DNA of 62,991 bases from an uncultured Desulfuromonadales bacterium (GTDB lineage Bacteria; Desulfobacterota; Desulfuromonadia; Desulfuromonadales; Geopsychrobacteraceae), in assembly GCA_945787335.1 (NCBI GenBank), contig CALZHR010000095.1:1-62991 (forward strand), read 5' to 3'. The translations under genes and the position numbers were made by a program. Positions 44,349-51,448 of the stretch are shown here, in pieces. Under the pieces are notes generated by a model. That model searched no databases, was not told where the DNA came from, and worked only from the letters and a program-made list of their open reading frames with translations. The first letter of the stretch is position 1. The number at the start of each line of letters is the position of its first letter.

Positions 44349-45983
44349 ATGATCAGCGCACACAATGTGGCCCTCGCTTACGGCAAGCGGGTCATCTTCA
44401 AAGATGTCAATATCAAGTTCATCCCCGGCAACTGCTACGGCCTGATCGGCGCCAACGGGGCCGGCAAATCGACCTTCCTGAAAATCCTCGCCGGTGAGTC
44501 GGAGGCGGACAAGGGGGAGATCTCGGTCGGTGCGGGCGAACGGATCGCCATGCTGCGCCAGGACCACTTCGCCTTCGACGACCAGACCGTCATCGACACG
44601 GTGATGATGGGGCACCAGCGGCTGTTCCAAGTGAAAGCCGAGCGGGAGGCGATCTACGCCAAGGAGGAGTTCACCGATGAAGACGGCGTGCGCTCCGGCG
44701 AACTGGAAGCGGAGTTCGCCGAGCTGAACGGCTACGAGGCGGAGAGCGAAGCGGCGGTGCTGCTCAACGGCCTCGGCATCGGCGAGGAGCTGCGCCACAA
44801 GCTGATGAAGGAGCTTGAGGGGGGCGAGAAGGTCCGCGTGCTGCTGGCCCAGGCGCTGTTCGGCAACCCCGACGTGCTGCTGCTCGACGAACCGACCAAC
44901 CACCTCGACCTGAAATCGATCCAATGGCTCGAGGACTTCCTCGCCCGCTTTCAGAACACGGTGATCGTCGTCTCCCACGACCGGCACTTCCTCAACCAGG
45001 TCTGCACCCACGTCGCCGACATCGACTTCGGCAAGATCACCGTCTACGTCGGCAACTACGACTTCTGGTACGAAGCCAGCCAGCTGGCGCTGAAGCAGAA
45101 GCAGGAGGCGAACCGCAAGACCACCGAAAAGGCCGAGGAGCTCAAGGCCTTTATCCAGCGCTTCTCCTCCAACGCCTCCAAGGCCAAGCAGGCCACCTCG
45201 CGCAAGAAGCTGCTCGACAAGCTGACCATCGAGGACATGCCGGTCTCCTCGCGCAAATACCCGTTCGTGATCTTCAAGCCGGAGCGCGCCTGCGGTGACG
45301 TGATCCTCGAAATCAAGGATCTGTGCAAGACCATCGACGGTGTCAAAGTCCTCGACAACTTCAGCCTGACCCTCGGCAAGGGGGACAAGGTCGCCTTTAT
45401 CGGCGCCGACAGCCTGACCAAGACCGCCCTGTTCCAGATTCTGGAAGGCGAGCTTGAACCAGACAGCGGCAGCTTCCGCTGGGGGGTGACCATCACCCCG
45501 GCCTTCTTCCCCATCGACAACAGCCGCTACTTCGAAAAAGAGCTGAGCCTGATCGACTGGCTGCTGCAGTTCGCCCCCACCGAGGGGGAGAGCTTCGCGC
45601 GCGGCTTTTTAGGACGGATGCTGTTCTCCGGCGACGAGGCGAAGAAGCAGTCGACGGTGCTCTCCGGCGGCGAGAAGGTGCGCTGCATGCTGGCGAAGAT
45701 GATGCTCACCGGGGCCAACGCGCTGGTCTTCGACGAGCCGACCAACCACCTTGACCTGGAATCGATCACCGCCCTCAACAACGGCCTGATCGACTACCCG
45801 GAGGTGGTCCTGTTCACCAGTCACGACCACAAGTTCCTCGCCACCGTCGCCAACCGGATCATCGAGTTCACCCCCAAAGGCTATATCGACCGGATGCTGA
45901 ACTTTGATGAATATCTGGAGAGTAGCGAGGTGGCGAAAATCAGGGCGGAGCATTATCAGGGAGAGGCAGACCTGGTGCTGTAA
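44349..45983 (+). CDS. ABC-F family ATPase, YbiT-like
   Basis: A 544-residue double ABC protein. The N-terminal half starts MISAHNVALAYGKRVIFKDV with P-loop GANGAGKSTFLKIL, LRQDHFAFDD, signature LEGGEKVRVLLAQAL and [11 protein letters not shown]. The linker SRFSSNASKAKQATSRKK-like segment (FIQRFSSNASKAKQATSRKK) is typical of YbiT. The second P-loop is degenerate (GADSLTKTALF), as seen in some relatives, while the second signature LSGGEKVRCMLAK is intact. ABC-F proteins act on the ribosome in translation or antibiotic protection. Expression may be attenuated by the leader hairpin. Confidence 0.9.
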   Translation: MISAHNVALAYGKRVIFKDVNIKFIPGNCYGLIGANGAGKSTFLKILAGESEADKGEISVGAGERIAMLRQDHFAFDDQTVIDTVMMGHQRLFQVKAEREAIYAKEEFTDEDGVRSGELEAEFAELNGYEAESEAAVLLNGLGIGEELRHKLMKELEGGEKVRVLLAQALFGNPDVLLLDEPTNHLDLKSIQWLEDFLARFQNTVIVVSHDRHFLNQVCTHVADIDFGKITVYVGNYDFWYEASQLALKQKQEANRKTTEKAEELKAFIQRFSSNASKAKQATSRKKLLDKLTIEDMPVSSRKYPFVIFKPERACGDVILEIKDLCKTIDGVKVLDNFSLTLGKGDKVAFIGADSLTKTALFQILEGELEPDSGSFRWGVTITPAFFPIDNSRYFEKELSLIDWLLQFAPTEGESFARGFLGRMLFSGDEAKKQSTVLSGGEKVRCMLAKMMLTGANALVFDEPTNHLDLESITALNNGLIDYPEVVLFTSHDHKFLATVANRIIEFTPKGYIDRMLNFDEYLESSEVAKIRAEHYQGEADLVL

Positions 45984-46067
45984 CTGGAAACATTGATAAA
46001 AAAGCCCTTGCGAATCCATTTCCAGGGGGTTACTTATTTTGTTGAAAAGCACGCGATTCCACGCTGT

Positions 46068-46105
46068 ATCCCCCTCAGCTCGCAATGAGTTAGGGGGATT
46101 TTTTA
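46068..46105 (+). terminator. Intrinsic terminator after the YbiT-like gene
   Basis: ATCCCCCT (46068-46075) pairs with AGGGGGAT (46092-46099), reinforced by an inner CTCA/TGAG, and is followed by a T-rich run (TTTTTTATT). It lies about 85 bases after the stop codon. Confidence 0.85.
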
Positions 46106-46270
46106 TTGCAGGAAAAATCTTTTTCAGCCGATCCGCCTCCTGTCAGAAACTCCTAATGACTTTTGCGACCCATTTTTAAACGATATCTGAGATGGTCCCT
46201 CAAGGGCTGGAGACAAGGCGCTGTTTGTTTTACACATGTCCATAGTTTTGAGAAAAAATGTGTTCCGCCC

Positions 46271-46298
46271 TTGAGATCTCATTAAGGTCTGATATACA
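46271..46298 (+). promoter_or_regulatory. Candidate sigma-70 promoter for the riboswitch leader
   Basis: TTGAGA (46271-46276, 5 of 6 to consensus) and TATACA (46293-46298, 4 of 6) are separated by 16 bases. Transcription would start near 46305, about 20 bases before the folded aptamer, which is the expected geometry. Confidence 0.45.
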
Positions 46299-46325
46299 TG
46301 AACACGTAACATATTCGTAATGAAT

Positions 46326-46432
46326 CCCGACAAAGCCAATCCTTCCATGAGGGGGGCGGCGGAAAGCGACGGGTCTTTTGACAAAGACGGCCGAGCTGCC
46401 GAAGGATATTTATCCTGACGGTGTGCTCGGCC
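46326..46432 (+). ncRNA. GEMM-like (c-di-GMP/cGAMP class) riboswitch with terminator
   Basis: The order GACAAAGCC - small hairpin - GCGGAAAGC.ACGGGTC - hairpin - GACGGCCGAGCTGCCGAA follows the GEMM-I consensus, with deviations (no GAAA tetraloop, weak GGCAAACC helix). Visible pairings: ATCCTTC 46339-46345 with GAAGGAT 46401-46407; GGCGGC 46355-46360 with GCTGCC 46395-46400; GTCTTT 46373-46378 with AAAGAC 46383-46388. A competing terminator pairs GGCCGAGC 46389-46396 with GCTCGGCC 46425-46432 plus inner CCG/CGG and GGAT/ATCC, then TTTT. The two folds exclude each other, so ligand binding should turn expression on (inference). Next gene: PEP-CTERM protein. Confidence 0.6.
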
Positions 46433-46600
46433 TTTTAATTACTGGCGACTTGCTAAGTCTGGAAGAGAAAGACTATCAAGGATGAAGTTGGACTTCTGCA
46501 TATCATGAGTTGTCAATAAAGGCTTAATGAAGAACAGGGTTCTGCCATGGAGGGAGATGTTTAGGGAGAGGCAGAGTCATGAATGGTTTTGCTGTTCAAG

Positions 46601-46690
46601 GCGCATTGCAAGTTGAGCTTCCCCAGCGAGGACACTGGGCAAAAAAGGCTCATGGGCGATCTTTGGCTTTATATCGGGACTTGCCGAAAA
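46601..46690 (+). ncRNA. Second possible structured leader RNA
   Basis: GCAAGT 46608-46613 pairs with ACTTGC 46679-46684, enclosing CCCAG/CTGGG (46622-46626/46635-46639), GAGC/GCTC (46615-46618/46648-46651) and CGAT/ATCG (46657-46660/46673-46676). It shows CAAAAAAGGCTCATGGG and a terminal TTGCCGAAAA, loosely echoing the GEMM CAAAGCCACGGG ... GGGTTGCCGAA landmarks. No terminator follows. It could be a diverged second aptamer in tandem or chance similarity. Confidence 0.3.
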
Positions 46691-46972
46691 CCTATCACCC
46701 CACATCGGCCCCTTCACCAAAACAATTTTGCGAACTTTCCCTCACTATCAATACTTTTCTATTGCCGCCACGCGGGCCCCCGGACTCCTCAATGTAAAGA
46801 AACCTAGGTAAATAAATTCGCTAAAGATCATGGCAAGATCAGGTAATGCAATTTTCACGATAGGCTGGAGGTGGCCATACGAAACCTAATCGGCAACTGA
46901 TTGGTTCTTTTACGGCAATTTCAATGGAACAGCCTGATCAAACGAGCTACCGTAATCAAAAAGGAGGAAAAA

Positions 46973-47662
46973 TTGAAAAAGCTTCTTTTTTTGGCGATGA
47001 TCGGCTTTTTCCTTTTGGTTCAAGCAGTGCAGTCCCATGCAACTTCGCTGAGATCGATTGATTTTAATTCCTTTATTCATCGCCCCGGGGAGCGGTTGCC
47101 GGTGACTGATACGCACATTAAGGGTGAAAAAATAGATGATATTTTTTATCCTGGTTTTCATTTGTATTTTAAAAATCCTGACTTCTCAGATGAGGCTTCC
47201 TTTGATTCTATAGCCGCTCCAGAACCAATCTATATTACAGGGCCGGTAACTGGCAGTCTTATTATTGATTTTGATAGCCCAATAAATTTCTTTTCAACCT
47301 CAGTAATGTTCTCAGATAGAAGCAGTTCCCCCGATGGCGTAAATGAGGCCGTAGAATTAAATGTTTATGGGGCAACTGGCACATTTATTCAAAAATATAC
47401 AGCTGACGCCACTTTTGATTATGCATTTTTTCCTCTTGCTGCCATAGAGACAGATATTCTTCCATTTTATAGTGACTTTGCTGGGGAGTATAATGCTGTG
47501 AGATTAGCAATATCATTCAATGATTCATCTTTTGAAACCGACTCTGCTTTTGCTATCAGTCAATTTAGTTATGGTGTACCTGTCCCCGAACCTTCAACAA
47601 TGCTCCTTTTAGGTTTTGGGATAATTGGCCTTGTGGGTTTTAGAAGAATATCTAGCAAGTAA
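46973..47662 (+). CDS. PEP-CTERM sorting domain protein
   Basis: A 229-residue exported protein. The start is taken as TTG 46973 because AGGAGG sits 5 bases upstream and it begins a clean signal peptide (KKLLFLAMIGFFLLVQAVQS, then HA). The body is beta-rich, resembling carbohydrate-binding-like PEP-CTERM proteins (ITGPVTGSLIIDFDSPINFFSTSVMF). The C-terminus carries VPEPSTMLLLGFGIIGL plus FRR, the exosortase-recognised signal. No exosortase is in the window. GC is markedly lower than the neighbours. Expression is probably under the upstream riboswitch about 540 bases away. Confidence 0.85.
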   Translation: MKKLLFLAMIGFFLLVQAVQSHATSLRSIDFNSFIHRPGERLPVTDTHIKGEKIDDIFYPGFHLYFKNPDFSDEASFDSIAAPEPIYITGPVTGSLIIDFDSPINFFSTSVMFSDRSSSPDGVNEAVELNVYGATGTFIQKYTADATFDYAFFPLAAIETDILPFYSDFAGEYNAVRLAISFNDSSFETDSAFAISQFSYGVPVPEPSTMLLLGFGIIGLVGFRRISSK

Positions 47663-47749
47663 GGATTTTGGGGCAGCCATATATCAGAAGCTTGGGCTTA
47701 GAATTTCGTGAGTCATTCTCACGGCCCCCGACATATGGTACATAAAATC

Positions 47750-47800
47750 GGCCTTTTCGCCTTGTCGGTAATATCGGCAGCTTAGCGAAGGGGCCTTTTT
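47750..47800 (+). terminator. Intrinsic terminator after the PEP-CTERM gene
   Basis: GGCCTTTTCGC (47750-47760) pairs with GCGAAGGGGCC (47785-47795), an 11-bp stem with two G-T pairs, followed by TTTTT. It lies about 90 bases after the stop. The rest of the 395-base gap to 48057 shows no gene or clear signal; a small minus-strand open frame overlapping this hairpin (47684-47926) is not supported. Confidence 0.75.
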
Positions 47801-48057
47801 GATACAGACTTTAGAGACAATCCTAGCGATAATAGCTGTGAGTTTCCGGTGTCCATAAAATTGTGAATTTGGAAACCTAAGGAAATAGTAATCAGTTGGG
47901 CCGTTTTGTATCTTGTGCCGATACACAGTCCCGCTTCATCTAGGGATCAATCAAACAGTTTGAGCTTATCAATAATCAGAATTTCAGTATAAAAGCGATT
48001 CCGAAAACCCTATTTATTACTGCCGCGCAGTGAATCCTTCCACAGCACCCCGCAGCT

Positions 48058-49347
48058 CTAACCCGCCAACAACGGCAGCACGAAGGAAAAACAGCTGCCC
48101 TGCCCCGCTTCGCTCTCCACGGCGATCGTACCGCCGTGCAGCTCGATCAGGTTCATGCAGATCGCCAGACCGAGTCCGGTCCCTTTTTCGCCGCGGGTCC
48201 CGAGCCGGCGCCCCCTGGCCTGACGGAACTTATCGAAAATGAGCGGCAGCTCGTCCCGGGCGATCCCGACACCGTTGTCTTGCACGCTGATCCGCACCCC
48301 GGCCGCTAACGGCTCGGCGCAGAGACTTATCCGCCCCCCTTCGGGAGTAAACTTGATGGCGTTGCCGAGCAGGTTGTTGACCACCTGCTGGATTTTCGGT
48401 TGATCGAGACGCAACAGCGCCTCTCCCTCGGCCCGGCTCCCTTGCGCTGCCAGCAGTCGATCCATGTAATCCAGCTCGATCCGCTTGCTGTTGGCCAGCA
48501 TGCGGTTACGGTTGAGGATCCGCTGCAGAAAAAGTGACAGCTCCGGCAGACTCATGGGAGTGCAGTCAAGCTCCAGCTGCCCCGATTCGATCTTGGCGAC
48601 GTCGAGCAGGTCGTTGACCAGCTGCAACTGCTCGTGGCAGGTTTCGCGCACCGAACGCAGCACCTCGACCAGCTCGGGATCCAGCGGGTAGACCTCAGGC
48701 AGCGTCTCCATCACCGCGATCACGCTGCTGATCGGCGAGCGCAGGTCGTGGGAGGCGATGCCGATAAACTCGTTCTTCAGCTGGTTCAGCTCTTCGAGCT
48801 CTTGCTTCGACTGCGCCAGCTCCCGGGTCATCCGCTCCAGGTCAGCGGTGATCCGCTGCTGGGCTGCCAGCGACAGCTGCAGCTCGCTGCTCATATCCTC
48901 AAACCGCTTGGCCTTCTCCGAGGTCAGATGCAGCTTGTCGGCCAGAATCCGCGCCAGCCAATTGTAAAAAACCTGACTGAGCCGGTGCGAGCTGTCCTTC
49001 TGGATCGATTCGAGCGACCGGGGGGAGATGCTCAAGACCTGCAGGTCACTGAGCACCTCGACGCTGATCGACGACGGATCGCCGGAGACGACGCTCGTCT
49101 CGCCGAAGATATCCCCTTTGCGTCCCAGGGAGTAGAGCGGCTGATCATCGGTTTTGACCAGCACGTTGCCGTCGATGAGGAAATAGACATCATGATTCTC
49201 CTGCCCCTGGGCAATGATGGTTTCGCCGCGGTCGTAGGTTTCGTATTGAATCAGGGCGAGAAATTCACGCAGGGATGCGTCGGAGAGATTGGCCAGGTAA
49301 CGCGACTGTTTCAGGTGGCTGTAGATCGCCAGCTCGTGTTCGGTCAT
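48058..49347 (-). CDS. Histidine kinase with N-terminal cyclic nucleotide-binding domain
   Basis: A 429-residue cytoplasmic protein without membrane helices. The CNB domain (about residues 18-135) has ETIIAQGQENHDVYFLIDGNVLV and GDIFGETSVVSGDPSS; the phosphate-binding Arg normally following the Pro is Ser, so cAMP/cGMP binding is doubtful. A coiled coil (about 150-195) leads to HisKA (IASHDLRSPISSVIA) and HATPase (NLLGNAIKFTPEGGRI, DNGVGIA, GTGLGLAICMNLIELHGG). No partner regulator is adjacent. GAGG precedes the start. Confidence 0.9.
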   Translation of the reverse strand: MTEHELAIYSHLKQSRYLANLSDASLREFLALIQYETYDRGETIIAQGQENHDVYFLIDGNVLVKTDDQPLYSLGRKGDIFGETSVVSGDPSSISVEVLSDLQVLSISPRSLESIQKDSSHRLSQVFYNWLARILADKLHLTSEKAKRFEDMSSELQLSLAAQQRITADLERMTRELAQSKQELEELNQLKNEFIGIASHDLRSPISSVIAVMETLPEVYPLDPELVEVLRSVRETCHEQLQLVNDLLDVAKIESGQLELDCTPMSLPELSLFLQRILNRNRMLANSKRIELDYMDRLLAAQGSRAEGEALLRLDQPKIQQVVNNLLGNAIKFTPEGGRISLCAEPLAAGVRISVQDNGVGIARDELPLIFDKFRQARGRRLGTRGEKGTGLGLAICMNLIELHGGTIAVESEAGQGSCFSFVLPLLAG

Positions 49348-49438
49348 TTTCGTGCCCTCGGGTCATTGAATTACAAAAATCGAGCAATCCCCCAATGCCC
49401 GCTCATCAAGCCTTGGAATTCTACAAAAAAGCAACGCT

Positions 49439-50251
49439 TCAATGCAAGCGACGGTTCTGCAGCGCCGGTATCTGGCTGCGAACCTCATGCACCCGCTGCA
49501 GGTCGAGCTCGGCGAGGACCAGCTCCCCGTCCTCCCGACCATGATTTTCGGCCCGGGCAAGCACCGCCCCCCAGGGGTCGATGATCAGGCTGTGACCGTA
49601 GGTCTGACGGCCGCCGGGGTGAGCGCCGATTTGTGCCGGCGCCAGCACATAGGCCTGGTTTTCAATCGCCCGCGCCCGCAGCAGGGTCTCCCAGTGCGCG
49701 CGACCGGTCGGCACGGTAAACGCCGAGGGAACCGTCAGCAGGTTGCAGCCTTCAGCCGCATAGAGGCGGTACAGCTCCGGAAAACGTAGATCGTAGCAGA
49801 TGCTCAAGCCGAGCCGCCAATCCCCGAAATCGACCCGGACCGGCTCGTTTCCAGCCTGAATAAAGGCCGACTCCCGGTAGATGTCATCCTCCAGTTCGAT
49901 GTCGAACAGGTGGATCTTATCGTAAGTCGCCAGGCAGCGGCCGTCCGCTGCGAATACCGGGCACGAGTTGCGCAGCTTCTCCCCATCCCCGGGAAGCAGC
50001 AGCGAGCCGGCGACGAGCAGCAGCCGGTGCCGCTTGGCCTGCTCGGCCAGAAAGGGGAGCACCTCGCGCAGCGACGCCTCGCGCGCCACCTGCACCTTGG
50101 CCTGGCTCCCCTCGCCCATGAAGGAGAAGTTCTCCGGCAGCACCACCAGCTCGGCTCGGGCCGCCGCGGCGCGCTCCAGCAACGCGGCAACCCGGGCCAG
50201 ATTGAGCGCGACATCAGCGCCGGAGTTGAGTTGCAGACAGGCGGCGCGCAT
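49439..50251 (-). CDS. Nitrilase-superfamily amidase (Nit1/Nit2-like)
   Basis: A 270-residue carbon-nitrogen hydrolase starting MRAACLQLNSGADVALNLAR. The catalytic triad is visible: Glu in VVLPENFSFMG, Lys in YDKIHLFDIEL and Cys in LGLSICYDLRFPELYR. The order and spacing fit the Nit branch, whose best-known members hydrolyse deaminated glutathione or omega-amides; substrate is inferred only. It follows lpxR by 13 bases and may be co-transcribed. Confidence 0.88.
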   Translation of the reverse strand: MRAACLQLNSGADVALNLARVAALLERAAAARAELVVLPENFSFMGEGSQAKVQVAREASLREVLPFLAEQAKRHRLLLVAGSLLLPGDGEKLRNSCPVFAADGRCLATYDKIHLFDIELEDDIYRESAFIQAGNEPVRVDFGDWRLGLSICYDLRFPELYRLYAAEGCNLLTVPSAFTVPTGRAHWETLLRARAIENQAYVLAPAQIGAHPGGRQTYGHSLIIDPWGAVLARAENHGREDGELVLAELDLQRVHEVRSQIPALQNRRLH

Positions 50252-50264
50252 TATCTGGTTATCC

Positions 50265-51287
50265 CTAAAAAGCATAGGAGAGCACCAGCGAGCCGAAGCT
50301 ATGATGACCGGGCTGCTGATCGAACTCGCTGGTGCGGGTATTGTGGGCGATGCTGATCGTCAGCTTCTGGTAGCTGCAGGTCACGCCGGTGGAGAGATCT
50401 GCCACCCAGGTCTTCTTGTCGACGTTGTGGCTGTCACGGAAACTGTTACCGTCGAGAAAGATATCCCGCGCCACCGCCCGGCCATTGACCGCGCCGAACA
50501 GGTAAAGGCTAAGGCCGGAGTTCTCGTTGTGCCAGGTGCTGCCGGCCGGTCGGATCAGCGACACGCCGAAGCTGCGCGGCACCTTCCAGCCGCTGCGAAC
50601 TTCCAGCCCGGCGTTGGCGTAGGTCATCACGTTCCCCACGGCGCCGCCGGCATGCAGGATCAGGTCAGTAATGAAGCGCCCCTGGTACGGCGGATGAAAC
50701 AGCCACTTGCGCTCGAAGATCAGGTTCAGCGCCGGTTCATCCTTGAGTTGATTATCCCATCCGTTGGGCCGCTGCAGGCCACGCACCCGGTGGACGAACT
50801 TCTGCGCCTTCTCCCCCAGCGAGGCGGGTCCGACCATGCCGAACTGCACCTCAAGCGTATCCATCTGGCTGCGCAGCGCGCCGATATCGCTTTTGCTATG
50901 AAACGCGGTCGAGACATACGTGTAGCCGGCGTAGGGGCGGTCATCCTCGATCAGGTCGAAACGGCTGGTGTCACGCGGGGTGTAGATATTCTGGCCGAAG
51001 GCCAGCTCGGCCCGGTGGGCGGTCTCCTGCGGCGCGTTCTTGATCAGCGGCAGCCGCTGGATGATATCGAGCGCCTTGCGCGGGATCTGCATCGTTCTGC
51101 GCCGCGGCGCGTCGGGCGACAAATCGGGAGAGATCACCGAGTACTTGACGCCGCTGGTGTAATCACTGTCGGTGCCGGTGAACAGGTCATTTTCAAAATA
51201 AAGGGTCGCAATCCAGGGATTGCGCTCCGCTAAGCAGGGCAGCGGCAGAACAAGCAGCAGCAATAACACCAGCAACAGTCGCTTCAT
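50265..51287 (-). CDS. lpxR: Lipid A 3'-O-deacylase LpxR family outer membrane protein
   Basis: A 340-residue protein with a signal peptide (MKRLLLVLLLLLVLPLPCLA). The mature start NPWIATLYFENDLFTGTDSDYTSGVKYS carries the END...TGTDxxYTxG motif of LpxR (Asn/Asp/Thr active-site residues of the Salmonella enzyme), and YAGYTYVSTAFHSKSD supplies the expected His/Ser region. It ends in LVLSYAF, an outer-membrane-type terminal aromatic. LpxR removes the 3' acyl chains of lipid A. ATG 51287 is preferred over GTG 51296. Confidence 0.85.
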   Translation of the reverse strand: MKRLLLVLLLLLVLPLPCLAERNPWIATLYFENDLFTGTDSDYTSGVKYSVISPDLSPDAPRRRTMQIPRKALDIIQRLPLIKNAPQETAHRAELAFGQNIYTPRDTSRFDLIEDDRPYAGYTYVSTAFHSKSDIGALRSQMDTLEVQFGMVGPASLGEKAQKFVHRVRGLQRPNGWDNQLKDEPALNLIFERKWLFHPPYQGRFITDLILHAGGAVGNVMTYANAGLEVRSGWKVPRSFGVSLIRPAGSTWHNENSGLSLYLFGAVNGRAVARDIFLDGNSFRDSHNVDKKTWVADLSTGVTCSYQKLTISIAHNTRTSEFDQQPGHHSFGSLVLSYAF

Positions 51288-51448
51288 GACAAACACCCGT
51301 AAAGAGAATCAGTAAACAATTGCGGTAGCATAGCATTATTATTTCGGGAATGTCTCATGAAGCTGCACGCGCAAGGAGATTTTCGCGGCTGCTGACAAAT
51401 CAATACAGGTATGCTATTGAATCTGCACCGTAAATCCAAGGAGCCTCC

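Larger units (their letters stand above)
46106..46972. other. Long AT-rich gene-free leader region
   Basis: About 870 bases without a convincing gene on either strand; short open frames (for example 46124-46384 minus and 46579-46807 plus) have no recognisable features or good ribosome-binding sites. It holds the promoter at 46271, the riboswitch at 46326-46432 and a possible second structured RNA at 46601-46690. Base composition is distinctly lower in GC than flanking genes. Confidence 0.6.

Noticed and set aside
45361-45480. Degenerate second Walker A of the YbiT-like protein as a damaged gene
   Set aside because: The rest of the half-site (signature, Walker B, switch His) is intact, and similar substitutions occur in related ABC-F proteins as I recall them, so it is likely a family trait.
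46124-46384. Short minus-strand open frame upstream of the riboswitch
   Set aside because: No ribosome-binding site or similarity, and it overlaps the promoter and 5' part of the aptamer on the other strand.
46579-46807. Two short plus-strand open frames between the riboswitch and the PEP-CTERM gene
   Set aside because: They lie in different frames over the same DNA, look like unstructured sequence and have no good start signals; the region is better explained as leader RNA.
46801-46960. Sigma-54 promoter directly before the PEP-CTERM gene
   Set aside because: GG and GC dinucleotides near 46839-46856 and elsewhere do not have the required -24/-12 spacing.
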